A stretch of DNA of 64,000 nucleotides. Origin: Polytrichum commune (lineage: Eukaryota > Streptophyta > Polytrichopsida > Polytrichales > Polytrichaceae). This document shows, piece by piece, positions 33,961 to 45,858 of the stretch. The number at the start of each line of letters is the position of its first letter. Positions within the stretch are counted from its first letter, which is position 1. The stretch lies in the NCBI GenBank assembly GCA_950295325.1, contig OX485806.1, positions 7,628,001 to 7,692,000 on the forward strand. The letters run 5' to 3'. The translations under genes were made by a program, and so were the position numbers. Under the pieces are notes generated by a model. The model searched no databases, had not been told where the DNA came from, and saw only the letters and a program-made list of their open reading frames with translations.

Positions 33961-34515
33961 GAGGGCAAGGAGTGACAAAGTTGCTGAGTGTTGGATAGAA
34001 GAACACCGCGGATTTGCAGAGCAACAAGAAAAAAAATGCTACATCAAGGTGAATTATGGTGATGAATTATTAAGTTATCCACGGATTTTCTTGTCATTTG
34101 GTAGCTTGCAAGCTTGGATTCACGTCATTGAGCTTTGGAAGAACACTATTGATTCCAATTCAAGTACAAATTGTCATTCTAAAAAAGAAAAATAAAAAAA
34201 AGAAAGGAGGAACCGACCTCAGGAGCCGAAGCCCTTGGTCGGCTCCAACACCTGAGCTGCGGCGGCCCTCCGGTGGCAGGCCGACTGCCCCTTCCTCCTT
34301 TCTTCTCCCTTCCCCCCTCCTTCCCCCCAGCTAGGCTTCTCCTAGGACCCCCTAGCCTACCCCCCCCCCCAAGCCCTCACCCACCCCCAGGTCCCCGCCC
34401 CCCCCCCCTCCACCCTACAATAGCAGGGTGAAGCTGCTGGCCGTCAGCCAACAGGGCTGCCGCAAGCCTAGCTGGGCTAGCAGCCAAGGCCTGCATTATT
34501 CCCCCCCCCCACCCA
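33961..34515 (+). other. Leader-like region after the diverged LTR, with C-rich tracts
   Basis: An A-rich run at 34180-34205 is followed by a GC-rich, C-tract-laden block (34210-34515). This mirrors the A-rich plus GC-rich leader of the complete element at 31.7-31.9 kb. A frame at 33764-34195 (VAECWIEEHRGFAEQQEKK) has no recognised homology. Confidence 0.4.
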
Positions 34516-35135
34516 ACCTTTGGTTAGAGACATTTTTTTGTTTTTATTTTTGTTATCCAGTATTTTCTTTGGTCATATAGAAATAAAATAACAATTCCTT
34601 CAATAAAATTTTATTGGGGGCATTCAATCAAATTGCTTTCATTCAATTATGCCGGATTCACCTAATAGCCATTATCTATGACATAAGCCAAGCGGGTCGT
34701 AAAAAACAAACATTTTTATCTCTTCACTGACTTTTTGTAGGATTTGAAACATGTAAACATTTGAGTGTCCCAAAAAATATATACAACATTCAAAGAGTGC
34801 CTAAAATCACTAACATGCAAGTGACATTCATTGGAATTCCACAAAATAACATCAAATAACTTCAACAATGTCTTCACGCAGTATCAATCTCACTCATGGT
34901 TTAAAAAACATTATAAGCATGAATTTGCTTTATAAGTCATGCTAACACACTACCATAAAAACGGGATTAAGACAAACAAAAGTCAAACAATGCGCTTAGA
35001 GCAAACAAAAGGACCAAACCGTTTCAATTGAACCTTGATAGACGGAGCTTTATTCTTGGACATTTATTCTTGAAACTAGAATAGAAAGGGAGCATTGTTA
35101 TGAATGTTATGATGGCATGACAGGCATATCCAGCT
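34516..35135. other. Intergenic, nothing recognised
   Basis: AT-rich, no gene supported. Confidence 0.4.
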
Positions 35136-36084
35136 ATGGCAACCCGAGGCAGTGAAGTAGACACCATGGCTGCTAGTGAGCTCGCCACCCACGCCGCTCT
35201 TCAAGTCAGACTGCCATATGGACAATCTTATGCATGGATTATATTCATGAGGACATTAGGGAATTTGGACCTGTTATGGGTCACTTCTTTAAGATGTCTT
35301 ATCTTTCTTTCAAAAGAATTTTTTGTGTCGATCCCAACAATGAGTGCATTTTTTTCATCATATGGTTTAGGGGGAGATCTCTTACAGACCAATACCCAGG
35401 AGGCCTTTAGTTCACCAATTTTCCATCAGTAAAGTCTGCTTATCTTTTGGGAGCATAGTTACATTTGTGGAGCAAGGACCAACATAATTTCTTGACATAT
35501 GGACAATCGCAAAAGAAGGGCTTAGTATGAGAAGTGCAGCCTTCTTAGCAGCACAAATTGCTCTTTCTCACTTGGAGAACCCCCCCTCCAGGAACCAACT
35601 TACACATTAGAGCTCCCATATTCTGGACATATTCTGGAATTGACTTGTGATGAATCAAGGCCTGGGCGATTAACTTCCTTTCTGTCTCTTTCTAATCCAG
35701 TTAGCTCTTGCTGCTTACAGGATACTGAACTAGGGGTATATCAGAGAATATCTCATATCTCTATGGAGGTTTTCAAACAAGGATATGAGAATAGGTGCGT
35801 TAATGTGTTAAAACTTGTACATGGCTTGGTCTTTGGCCTTTCCTCATTAGCCTCAGCCTTGCAACTCACAGTTAAGGGCTGACATCTGCAGAGTGCTCCA
35901 GGCCTATGTCCTCAAATATATATCAAGTATTAGCAAAGGTTTGACTTGTGGTTCTCTGAGGCAGTGGCTAGTATTTCGGGACGATGGAAAAGTAACAGCA
36001 GTCGATTATGCGAAAATGGCAGCAGATGCAACTAGCTACCGAAGGCCGAGCAGTTGGGGAATGGGAGTTCTGGGATCACGTTGA
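35136..36084 (+). pseudogene. Unrecognised degenerate coding remnant
   Basis: Protein-like sequence is split among frames. It begins VDTMAASELATHAALQVRLP and YGQSYAWIIFMR, then shifts by one base near 35250 to continue as DIREFGPVMGHFFKMSYLSF, VDPNNECIFFIIWFRGRSL and TDQYPGG. Further frames include LRSAAFLAAQIALSHLENPP and a final RVLQAYVLKYISSISKGL segment ending DYAKMAADATSYRR. Smooth continuation across a frameshift argues for a decayed gene, not random frames. I do not recognise the family. It may be a host pseudogene or a transposon accessory ORF. Confidence 0.45.
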
Positions 36085-36189
36085 CAAGACCCGACCAATT
36101 CTGAGGCGTCTCATTTACAACATCGCATCTGACACCATACTAACATTGTCATCGGTTGGTCCAATCATTCATTGAGAAGTACCAAAGGT

Positions 36190-36480
36190 TGTCAAATTTT
36201 TCCTCCATGCTCGGTGTTGCTTGAGTTGCTCGCGCGGTTAGACTCCCGGTAATGTTTGGTGGTGCTGGACCTCAATGTTGCTCAATGGTGTTAAGACTCC
36301 ATGGGGCTCCTCAGTGAGTGGTCCTTGGTGTTGCTCACGATGTTCACGTAGTTGGACTCCTCCTCAATGCTCGGTGTTGCTCTTGGACTACTATGTGTTG
36401 CTCGCGGTGTTGCGTGACTAATCCGTGACTAATGCGTGATTACTTTGTGATTGCTACGTAATTGTTGCGTGAATGCTTTC
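36190..36480. repeat. Irregular short repeats rich in GTTGCTC / GTGTTGCTCG
   Basis: GTTGCTC, GGTGTTGCTC and CGTGACTAATxCGTGA phrases recur at short, irregular spacing. It is non-coding low-complexity sequence with unclear origin. Confidence 0.6.
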
Positions 36481-37994
36481 GCTCTTGGACGGCTCGGTTG
36501 AATGCGGTGGAGGTTTCCCTACAATCGGACTCCTTGGAGCTACTTGTGGCCGAACTCCTCGTAGTGGTCCGATTGGTTTTGCGACCAAGTACTTCGTTCT
36601 CACATACCGTTTTTCTGCATATCTATAGTCTCCCATTCCACTTCAACAAAAGTGAAGTCATCGGATCCTAGTGATGAATCTTTTGTGTTTGCGCACAGGT
36701 AGATCACTCTAAGGCATTTTTGTGCACCACGTGCGGCTGGGATTTTTTTGTTTTGGGGCTATTTACCTTCAAGGGCTGAATTAAAGTCTCCCTATAATTA
36801 CTTAAATTTCAAAATTGGCCCATTTGTTTGCACCCTTCCATTACTTATATTGTCCAAGTCACTGCAATTTTTTGTACTCTATATTCCTTTTAAGTACTAA
36901 AAGCTAATCTACTTCCTAACGCAATTGACGAGTGTTGAGGGAAAGCATGGAAACAAAAAAGAGTGCAAACAATAATACCATTGCAAACAGAGTTATGAAG
37001 AAAACACATATATAGGAGACCATAGCAAAGTAATACCATTGCAAACAGTGTTATGATGAAAACACATAGGAGATGCCAACACAAATACCATAGCGGTCAT
37101 TGCAATGCAAGTGACCAAAAACACAGAGCATAGTAAAGCGGGTTTAGAAGTTACAATTTGGGGTGGAGTCCACAATGTTACAGCGCGTACAAAATAACCC
37201 CAAGTACACCACAAATAGGGTAAGGGTGGAAAGAGAGGAAAAATGTTTGTGTGTTCACAAACACAACATGCAGTTTACAAAATGCTGACCCATTTACATA
37301 CCATACTAAACATACCTTCTAGAATCTTTATCTTCAGCCCCTATATTAATTTTACAAAAAATAATGGCCCATGTTTTATGTCCATCTAACTTACTTATAA
37401 TGGGATTGTCTACATTTAATGGCCCCTTCATTATTTGGAATTCATTTATAATTTTTATTTCAAATGATTTTAATCCTCTCTATATTATGCCGCACGTCGT
37501 TTTTAAAATGCACTAAGTGATCTACCCCTGTGTTTGCGGGTTGTTGCTCGGTGATTTTAAGATGTGTGTGTGGGAAGTTGTTTAGGTTGTTATTTTGTGG
37601 AATTCATATTTGCATGTAGGAAGACCAAGGTTGCTAGTTATTTTTGTTGGGTTGTTTGGTGGGCTATACGTAGGAGGGTTGTTGTTTTTCAATTGTGCCA
37701 GATAGTTGGAGGAAATCAAATTAGTGATTGATGTCGGTGAGTTGTTTGAATTCTAGAGTGGGATTGAGAGTAGATGATGGGGAGCTGAGATTTGGAAGTG
37801 AATCAATTAATCTAAGATTTACGATTTCACAAATTTGAATATTTTATTAAATATGCACTATTTGTTGATAGGATTTTTTCGAAGACGACCTTTCTTCTTC
37901 CGATGTGGAGTTTGAATGGACATTGAAACTTCAACAATAACTATGTCATTATAATTGCATGTGATTTGTTAAATTGATTGTAATCATTCAAATT
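36481..37994. other. Intergenic, nothing recognised
   Basis: AT-rich. A near-duplicate phrase (AATACCATTGCAAACAG.GTTATGA.GAAAACACATA) occurs at about 36974-37012 and 37032-37068. No gene supported. Confidence 0.4.
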
Positions 37995-38650
37995 TTGGGT
38001 AATGTTGTTTGGGTTCTGCAATGCACCTACAACCTTCATGACCATCATGAACCCAGTTTTTTATGGAAAATTTGATGAGTACGTGGTCGTTTACATTGAC
38101 AACATTTTAGTATATCCTACAAGTCGCAAGGATCATGAGTGAGACCTTTGGAAGGTCCTAGATAAGCTAAAGCAATATAAGGTGTTGGCGAATGTGAAGA
38201 AACACGAGTTTTATTTTCAAGGGTTAAGGCTTCTAGGACATGTCTTAAGCGGCGAAGGAATTTGATCCGACCTTAAGAAAATCCAAATTGTTTGCGAGTG
38301 GGTGGTACTACAAACACAAAAATGAATAATTTTTTGGGAGGGGGGCTCACCGACAACTACCTAAAGTTCACTAAAAACAATTCTAAGGTTGTGGCCCCTT
38401 TTTCAAACTTTATAGTGAAGAATGGGCAAACATTTAAATGGAATAAATTGTACGAAAAAACATTTGTCAAACTTAAAGAGTTGTTGTTGAATATACCGAG
38501 TCTGATAAGAAATTCGAGATGCATATTGACGTGAACAATTTCGTCGTCGGTGGGGTCCTTACGCTAAATGAACATCTGGTGGCATATGAAAATTAAAAGT
38601 TTACATATAGACAATTAAGATGGCCAATCTACGAAAATTCATTATACATG
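37995..38650 (+). pseudogene. Ty3/gypsy RT-RNase H fragment, degenerate
   Basis: Readable segments are GFCNAPTTFMTIM-type RT sequence, VVVYIDNILVY (catalytic YIDD changed to YIDN), KHEFYFQGLRLLGHVLSGEG, NGQTFKWNKLYEKTFVKLKE and MHIDVNNFVVGGVL of the RNase H domain. Several stops and at least one frame change break it. It is on the opposite strand and belongs to a different lineage from the 20-33 kb element, judging by its closeness to chromovirus-like RT sequence. Confidence 0.75.
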
Positions 38651-40443
38651 AATGATATTTTATCTGTAATAGAATTCAATCTAACTCATGAAATTTGTGG
38701 GTTTCATGTTATAGAAATATATTTTTTGCAAGTTATACCCCTAAGCATAACACGGGGGGTGCACTTCATTGTCAAGTTGAACACCACGTGCGATAAAACA
38801 AAATCTACTTTTTACATAAAGCATCACCAAAATGGTTCAAAAGTTTATGATTTTTTTTTCATGAGTAGATATACATAGTATCTATTACATAGTAAAAATT
38901 GGTAACCAAATTTGATGATTTGTTTTTTTTTATAAAACCTACCGTTTCTAACTAGAATGACGCAACATTGAACTAAACAAATTACTACAAAAAATGAAGA
39001 TGACTAAAAATTTCAAAAAAATATACAAAAGATATTATCAATGGTTATGTGTATGTAGAAAAAATATCATAATTTTAAAAATTATCTATGGCATGTAATA
39101 TAGGGTAGCAAAATTTTATCGCACGTGGTTATGAAATGTAAGGGGGTGTGATCCCCCTGTGAAGCATAAAAACACTTGATTTTTTGTTTGATAACGCTAT
39201 CTCATGAACTCTTGGCATTGAATCTTGCAATACTGATTCAATAGATTGATATGTATCCATATCATCATCTTTGTCGTTGTTCTTTGGTTCAATATCATCT
39301 GATTTAAATTCAAATGAATGTGTCTTCATGTTCACGTTCATAGTTGTCAACTGAAACGAGGGATTAAAAACTTGCAACAAACCACATTATTGTTATCATT
39401 TTATATATACTTCCACCATCTACTTGTTTTGTAAATGTTCCCATGTTTTAAATAGCCAACCACATAAATGAGGTTTTAGTATTTTCATTTTAGTATCAAC
39501 CTTCACATCTATTGTTGCCTTATGTTTGAACTGTCTGATAATGTCGACTAATGTGTAGGAGTCAAATGTTATCAAAATCTATGCTTGAAAGGCTTCTGTA
39601 AAACAACATCAGTTGGTTGGTAAACACTTGTATAACATGCTCGCACAAAATTGATAAAAATTTCATGATGTTTGATATTCATCCAATACTTGAATTCCTT
39701 TTAGTTGAGCCTTGTCCAAAAACTTATTGATTAGTTTAATATCTTTTGGTAAGCCTAAAATGCTCGATTTATTTTTATCTATATGTTTGTAAAATATTGA
39801 TAAATTATTCCTTACATGTTTCAACATTTGACCAATGATTATTTGAAAATGTAAGATGCCATCCAACTTGCTCACAATCAATCCGCCCAACATTATGCAC
39901 ATATAAGCATTTTGTGGTTGTCCCCATAAATACAACTTGAAAATGTATGAATGTTTTGAATCTTCGAGGAGGAGGCTTATAGCCTCTTCCCGAAATGCCG
40001 CCCTCCGGGGCGGCCACGTCACCTCAATTTTTTTTTTAACATCCCATGTATAGGCATCTCATGTAGGAATTAGATCTATGCATGTGTGATATATGTTGAC
40101 AAAATAATTATAAATGATTGAGTAAGCCTTAACAAAATAGGTAGTCTTTTGTATCATTTTCAACCATGGTTCTTCCCATGTTTGTTAATAGCTTTCTTGT
40201 AGTCCATGTAACCTTCATGTAGCTTCAGTTTAAGTTACCTTTCACAAATACCCTTGACCAAGTTAAACTGACCTTGAAAACTATGTTGCCTTCTTATTGA
40301 AGTAACTGAGGTTATCTAGTTTCAATTTCGGTTCTAATCCTTGTTGGGACTAAAGATTCAAACAAAGGTTGACCTGCATTTCTAAGGTCTTGGAGCATTA
40401 CAATGGATTTTCCCTCTAATCCAGAAAATTCTAATAGAATGTA
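38651..40443. other. Intergenic with small frames and a GC-rich transposon-end-like motif
   Basis: No gene supported. A 119-residue minus frame at 39663-40022 is unrecognised. The sharply GC-rich 40001-40024 stretch (CCCTCCGGGGCGGCCACGTC) next to a T-run looks like the edge of a transposable element. Confidence 0.35.
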
Positions 40444-42515
40444 CTCCCTCCGTCTCAGAATAATATCGTGATTTGCTTAATTTGGCTGTTTTAAGGCCAG
40501 TTTGTCTCCACACTTTGTAACACGCTTTTAATGCTGACGCAACAGATCTTGGACACCTGTCTGTCTTCTGCACCAACACTTTCTGCACCAACACTGCACC
40601 GCATCAACTATGCACTGCACCGCACCGACTGTTGGAGGATGTCAGCTAGCTTGTGGACGGTGAAGGAGCTAGCTCACTGATCGATTGAAGATTCCATTAA
40701 AGATTCAATTTCTAGCATAGAAGAACCTGAGGTACGTGCTTGCATTCGCCATTGTGGTGCTGATCAATTCCATTCGCGCTTGCATTCGCCATTGTCTCCA
40801 TGGAGGCTAATGCGAGACGAAAGCCCAATCTGACCAACACCCAGCGTCGTGCTGTCATTGAATTCCTTCTATCACGGGTCCGGAACCCGGACGACCCCGC
40901 CAAGTTGGTTCATGGCACTTTGAAAGAAGCTGCGATCCGCTTCGAAGTTACCAGTGAGACCATTTCCCAAATTTGGCGCCGCGCTTTGCAATCCAAGGAG
41001 AGTGGCAGCGAGGCTATGGACGTTTCATCACGAATGGCTGGCCGTGTTGGGCGCAAGAAGAAGGAATTCGACATTGATGCTCTCAAGGCTATCCCATTCA
41101 GACAGCGTAGGAACATGCGATCAATAGCAGCCGCCATGGGTACATCGAAAGACACAGTTCAACGAGCTGTGAAGGCAGGACTTCTCGAGCCACACACGAA
41201 CGCCATCAAGCCGTATCTAACTGATGCTAACAAGGTGAATCGAGTCAAGTTTTGCCTGTCCATGCTCGACCATGACAATCCGGCCCAATTTCAGGACATG
41301 ATGAATACCATCCACATTGACGAAAAGTGGTTTTACATCACGGAGCAAACATCCCGTTTCTATCTAGCACCAGGCGAAGAACCTCCACAACGCACCTGCA
41401 AAAGCAAGCGGTTCACAACGAAGGTGATGTTTATGGCCACTGTCGCTGTCCCCCGATTTGATACGGGCCGCAACTGTGCATTCGATGGTAAGATTGGTAT
41501 ATTTCCATTCATATTCCAGGAGCCCGCGAAAAGGAGCAGCAAAAACAGGCAGGCTGGGACATTAGAGACGAAGTGCATTACGTCCATTGATAAATTTGAG
41601 ACACGGAAGATGTTATCAAAGCAAGTCTTGCCGGTAATTCGGGCTACATGGCCACTGGCGTGGGAGGGGCAGAAGACGAGCGATGTTATCATACAGCTTG
41701 ACAACGCCAAGCCACATGTGCTCAATGATGATCCCAATCTGGCCGTTGATTTGGTTCAGGACGGCATGACGATGAAACTGATGAACCAACCACCAAATAG
41801 TCCCGACATGAACGTGTTGGATCTTGGATTCTTCCGCGCGATTCAGTCCCTCCAACATCAACAACACATGTCGGGGATCGATGATCTAATTGCTGCCACC
41901 AAGAAAGCATATCAAGACCTGCCGGTTGAAAAACTAACCAATATATTCCTCACTTGGCAGCAGTGCATGATTGAGGTCATCAAGCTCAACGGTGACAACA
42001 AATACAAGGTTCCACATATTGGCAAGGACGGTTTGCGACGACGAAGCACATTGCCGTCCAGTCTGGTGTGTCCTGATGAAGTTCGCTTGCAAGGATTCAA
42101 TTTTGTTAATGAATTGGAGTAAAACACATCTTGGTTTTATTGGTGATCAATGTTCAAGGTTTTCAAGGAGGATTGTCGTGTCCTTGGTGTGATCTGTCTC
42201 TCTATGAGTGCATTGTTTCTCTAATGTTTGTGATTTGTAATTGAGGGTTTGGGTTACTAGGTGGATGGTAGACCTGGTTTTCTGGTGGCCATCTTCATGC
42301 ATGTAGTTGTTTTGACATGTGGTTGGAGCCGTAGTGGCAGTAAAGGGAAAGTAGAGCCAGCCTAGTTCAAGAAGCAGCAAGGAACTTACAAGGTCCTTTT
42401 TGCGCACGCCTTTGACTTGTCATTTATTGTGAAACAACCTTTTTTAGCAAATCAAGGTATTTTTTTGAGACAGATTTTTCAAGCAAATCACGATATTATT
42501 CTGAGACAGAGGGAG
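40444..42515 (+). mobile_element. Plant mariner-like element (Tc1/mariner), autonomous and apparently intact
   Basis: Terminal inverted repeats of about 35 bp begin CTCCCTCCGTCTCAG at 40444 and end CTGAGACAGAGGGAG at 42515, with one mismatch in the outer 15 bases. Both sides are bordered by the TA target duplication (40442-40443 and 42516-42517). The CTCCCTCCGT start is that of Stowaway MITEs and plant mariners such as Osmar. Near the right end, part of the terminal sequence (TTTTGAGACAG, AGCAAATCA) is repeated once internally. The element carries one uninterrupted transposase gene. Confidence 0.95.
40800..42122 (+). CDS. Mariner-like (DD39D) transposase
   Basis: An uninterrupted 440-residue frame, about the length expected for plant mariner transposases. 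The N-terminus has a helix-turn-helix region (residues about 15-65) and a second one around RNMRSIAAAMGTSKDTVQRA. The catalytic triad is visible: D in IHIDEKWFY, D in VIIQLDNAKPH and D in PPNSPDMNVLDLGFF, consistent with the plant-specific DD39D arrangement. It catalyses cut-and-paste transposition in the nucleus on the element's own inverted repeats. No stop or frameshift is present, and flanking TIRs and TA duplication are preserved, so the element may be active or recently active. ATG 40800 is the first in frame and gives the full N-terminal domain. Confidence 0.95.
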   Translation: MEANARRKPNLTNTQRRAVIEFLLSRVRNPDDPAKLVHGTLKEAAIRFEVTSETISQIWRRALQSKESGSEAMDVSSRMAGRVGRKKKEFDIDALKAIPFRQRRNMRSIAAAMGTSKDTVQRAVKAGLLEPHTNAIKPYLTDANKVNRVKFCLSMLDHDNPAQFQDMMNTIHIDEKWFYITEQTSRFYLAPGEEPPQRTCKSKRFTTKVMFMATVAVPRFDTGRNCAFDGKIGIFPFIFQEPAKRSSKNRQAGTLETKCITSIDKFETRKMLSKQVLPVIRATWPLAWEGQKTSDVIIQLDNAKPHVLNDDPNLAVDLVQDGMTMKLMNQPPNSPDMNVLDLGFFRAIQSLQHQQHMSGIDDLIAATKKAYQDLPVEKLTNIFLTWQQCMIEVIKLNGDNKYKVPHIGKDGLRRRSTLPSSLVCPDEVRLQGFNFVNELE

Positions 42516-43369
42516 TATTTATGTTAAGAACCTTCAGTAAAAAAAAATCCTACTTTTTCTTTCGATTCTCTGGAAGTGGTGAACCAATTGAAGAGTGTTC
42601 TTCTTGTAAGATCATCATTCATGAGAAATGAAAACCTCACTTTGTTAATGATAAAGACGTTCATATGAGCTCCACATCTCTTGATGAAGTCCTTGAATTT
42701 AGTGCCAACTCCTTATCATGTAATTTAAAACGGACCAATCTTATTCAAATTCTAATCAAAGATATTGTATGAGGTACGATCTTGATGAAAGTGAAGTTGG
42801 ATAATAAAGCTCACAACTTTCTACGATAACTCCTTTAACCCTTAATTGGTTGTGAAGGGCATTCACACTTTTGTACAATAAGTGTTGTAGAATGAAGCTT
42901 CATGGTTTTAATAAGCATTGCATGCATCTACAAAGCTATTGGTGGTGTTGATTCAACTTGTTGAATATATAATATATTAGATATAAGAATCGAAACACTA
43001 TACATTGATCAACATGTCATTATGCAACAGAACTGCTCATCACCAATATCAAGTTGTCTTATAATGCAGCAATACTTTATATTCCAATATAATACACCAC
43101 CTGTTTCATGAGTCCCATTCCAACTTCATTAGTAATTTGCCCGTTCTTCGGATAGCTCGACCTGTGTTATAATCTGTTGTCAAGTGAATATTAAGTACCA
43201 TGACTTAATGAAATTCCTGTCATAGACAGTGAACAAATTGTGGGAATAAAAGTGGATCCAAATGGCTAAGGAAATGTTTCGGATTTGCATTTGGCTCACT
43301 TACATTAATTTGAAGAGACCCTATTTACACAGGTGTCCAATTTCCCGCCAAGGAGCTCACTACGTATGA
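42516..43369. other. Intergenic, nothing recognised
   Basis: AT-rich. No gene supported. Confidence 0.4.
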
Positions 43370-45240
43370 ATCGTGGAAGAGAAGTCGCTTTGAATTCGAA
43401 ATCGTCATGGAACCCTAACAACAACATCATCGATTCAGCTACACAAGCCGTTCCATCTGGTTGCTTCATAGGAATATACGAGAATTAGAATTCAGGAATG
43501 TTGGTGGCAATATCTGTGATTGCGAATTTCAACATACATCGGCAGTCGGACAAGAAGAAGCCGATGAATCTGATTGTAATATAGGTAGGTCTATAACATC
43601 ATTGATTGAGCAGACGCTTTGAATTTAAGGAACCCTAAGAGCATCATCATCCTCAATTCCAGCTAAACAAGCTATTGAATCCGACTGCTTCATAGGCAAT
43701 TACGATAATTTGCATTTCGGGAATGTTGATGGGGTAATATTTGGCTGCGAATTTCATCATTGATGGACCAGAAGTAGAAGCCGCTGAGTTTGATTGTTGA
43801 ACAGGTTAGTTTTAGTTCAATTTCTTTACACTGAATTTGGAGTTGCTAAGAAGCTCTCTGTGCAAATTCTTGACAAAATGTGGCCAGTTGACTGTTAATC
43901 TGCTGATTTGTAGCAGAAGTGCTTTGGCTGCTGAACTCGGGTGCAATGGCAACTGCCGGTCGAAGAAATGTGGAGATGTTTGAATCAAGGAGTAAGAACA
44001 AATCCTAACAATATCATCGATTGAGCAAGAGAAACCACCTGATTTCGAATGATTGATAGGCATCCTTTGAATTGCTCTGCATGCCGTATTTATACACAAG
44101 TCTGGTGGTCTAATTTGCGGCTGCCGGTCAAGAAATCAAGATCTTCTTGAATGAGGGAGTAAGAACAAATCCTAACAACAAAAGAAAGAGTTGGCTTCAA
44201 TGTTGACACCAGCGTGAATTATGGTGTTGCTAAATCTTTGAGTTGGTCTAAGTGGACTCCCGAAACGGGCATCACGAGAACTAGAGGCCCCGAGCCTCGA
44301 AGACGGCCGCCTCTTTTCGAAGGGGAACATCTTGGAAGGGGCCGCAGGCAAGCAGACCCTTTCCTACACGATTGGTTGAAAATAGCCGGTTCACCCGGAT
44401 ACCCACATTATGATTGATTGGGTAGATGATAGTGGGAGGGTGGGAAGGTCACCCATCCGAGCACTATTCTGACCATAGGCAGCTCAAACTCAGAGTTCCC
44501 ATAGATTTGGGCCAAGGCCATGGGTTTAAGGCACCATTTGAGCAGGAGAAATTATTGATATTGAATGCTTGATAGGTATCATTAGAATTGCTTTGTCTGC
44601 CATAATACTAAACAAGTATGGTGGTCTCATTTGCGGCTGCTGGTCGTGTAATTGAGGTGCGGAGAAGTTCTAAGAGAGTCATTGATTGAGCTGAAGTAGT
44701 ATTTGCATCTGACTTCTTAAGTGTAGGTTTGAGTAAGGGATGAAGAGAGGACCTCTTTGAGTGCGTTACATGTTGGAGGAGCCGGGGATTTGCAGTTTGA
44801 AGGTGCAAAGAAAGAAAGATGACTCGGATTTTGCCACCAGCCAGAATCAGAATTATGGTGTTGCTTCATCTTTGAGTTCCTCTAAGTCTATATGTTATCC
44901 CGAAGTGGGCATCAGAAGAATTAGAGGACCTTGAAGACTATTGCCTCATTTCAATGGTGAACATCTTGAATGGGCGCGGACAATCTGGTCCATACCTAAT
45001 CTCCCCCTACCTAATCCCCCCCTACGGCAAGCCCTTATATTCCCACATGGTTGGTTGAAACTATCCGGTTTACCTGGATAGCTACATTATGATTGATTGG
45101 GTGGACCGTAGGTGGAAGGGCGATTGAAAAATCAAGTCCTAGGAAGGTGGCCCGGATTTGAGTGTTATTCCGGCCTTTGGTGGCTTAACCTCGGGTTCCC
45201 ATGGGATCTGGGTTATGGCCTTGGGTTTGAGCCACCCTAT
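43370..45240. repeat. Diverged tandem duplications upstream of MCM9
   Basis: Two scales are visible. A unit of about 220 bases at 43370-43590 recurs at 43600-43805 (GACTGCTTCATAGGCAAT, CGAATTTCA, GAAGCCG blocks). A larger unit at about 43980-44530 recurs at 44560-45240: TTTGCGGCTG.TGGTC, GAATTATGGTGTTGCT, CATCTTTGAGTT, GTGGGCATCA, GAACATCTTG, TGGTTGAAA.TA.CCGG, ACATTATGATTGATTGGGT and GGGTTCCCATGG are in the same order. Frames such as NYGVAKSLSWSKWTPETG are not recognised. These may be an old duplicated gene remnant or upstream exons. Confidence 0.6.
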
Positions 45241-45858
45241 AAGGTGGAACTGAGCTAAATTGGTGGTCGACTCGCCTTGGGAAGATTTTCGTGACATGGT
45301 TTTTTGTTTTGGAGCTAGGAATTCGACAGGTTTTGACGCAAGAGGAGGCTGACATTGGAAGGAATTTGCCATTTTAGCTACCGGATGGTTGGCAGTGTTT
45401 TCATCACGCAAGAATTTTCAGACTGTGACTCTAGGGTGGACAACCTGGTTGCGCCTTCCTGGTTATGGAGTTTGGAACGTAGCGGAAGTGGAGCTTATGC
45501 ATGTCCACTCGGTTGACATGATGCTGACAAGAGGCCTACATGCAACAGGTTCAATAGTACATTGAAAACAAGGTAGATTTCTAAGCAGCAAGGAAAGCCT
45601 TTGGAATTTTGGGTTACATGCCTTTTTCTTGACCTGAGGATTTGCCTCACTAAGGTTTCACTTGTCGACTCCATATATGCACTGATGCTGAATTCTAGGA
45701 GTAACATGGGAAACCATGCCTAACAGAAGGACTAACTTGATGTTAGGCACTTGATGGAATTGATAGAGGGTCAGCAGGAATGGGGCGGTGAGATTAGCGT
45801 ATTCTACAATTTCTTCTGCATCATGATTGGGATTTACTGGTTCATGGACTGTTAAGAA
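45241..45858 (+). promoter_or_regulatory. Putative promoter and 5' leader region of MCM9
   Basis: No coding frame is convincing and the region directly precedes the MCM9 start. An in-frame TAA (45853-45855) sits one codon before the ATG. No specific element is identified. Confidence 0.3.

Noticed and set aside
34210-34334. C-rich frame (RSRSPWSAPTPELRRPSGG) as an Arg/Pro-rich protein
   Set aside because: It lies in a low-complexity C-tract following an LTR-like leader, without start context or homology.
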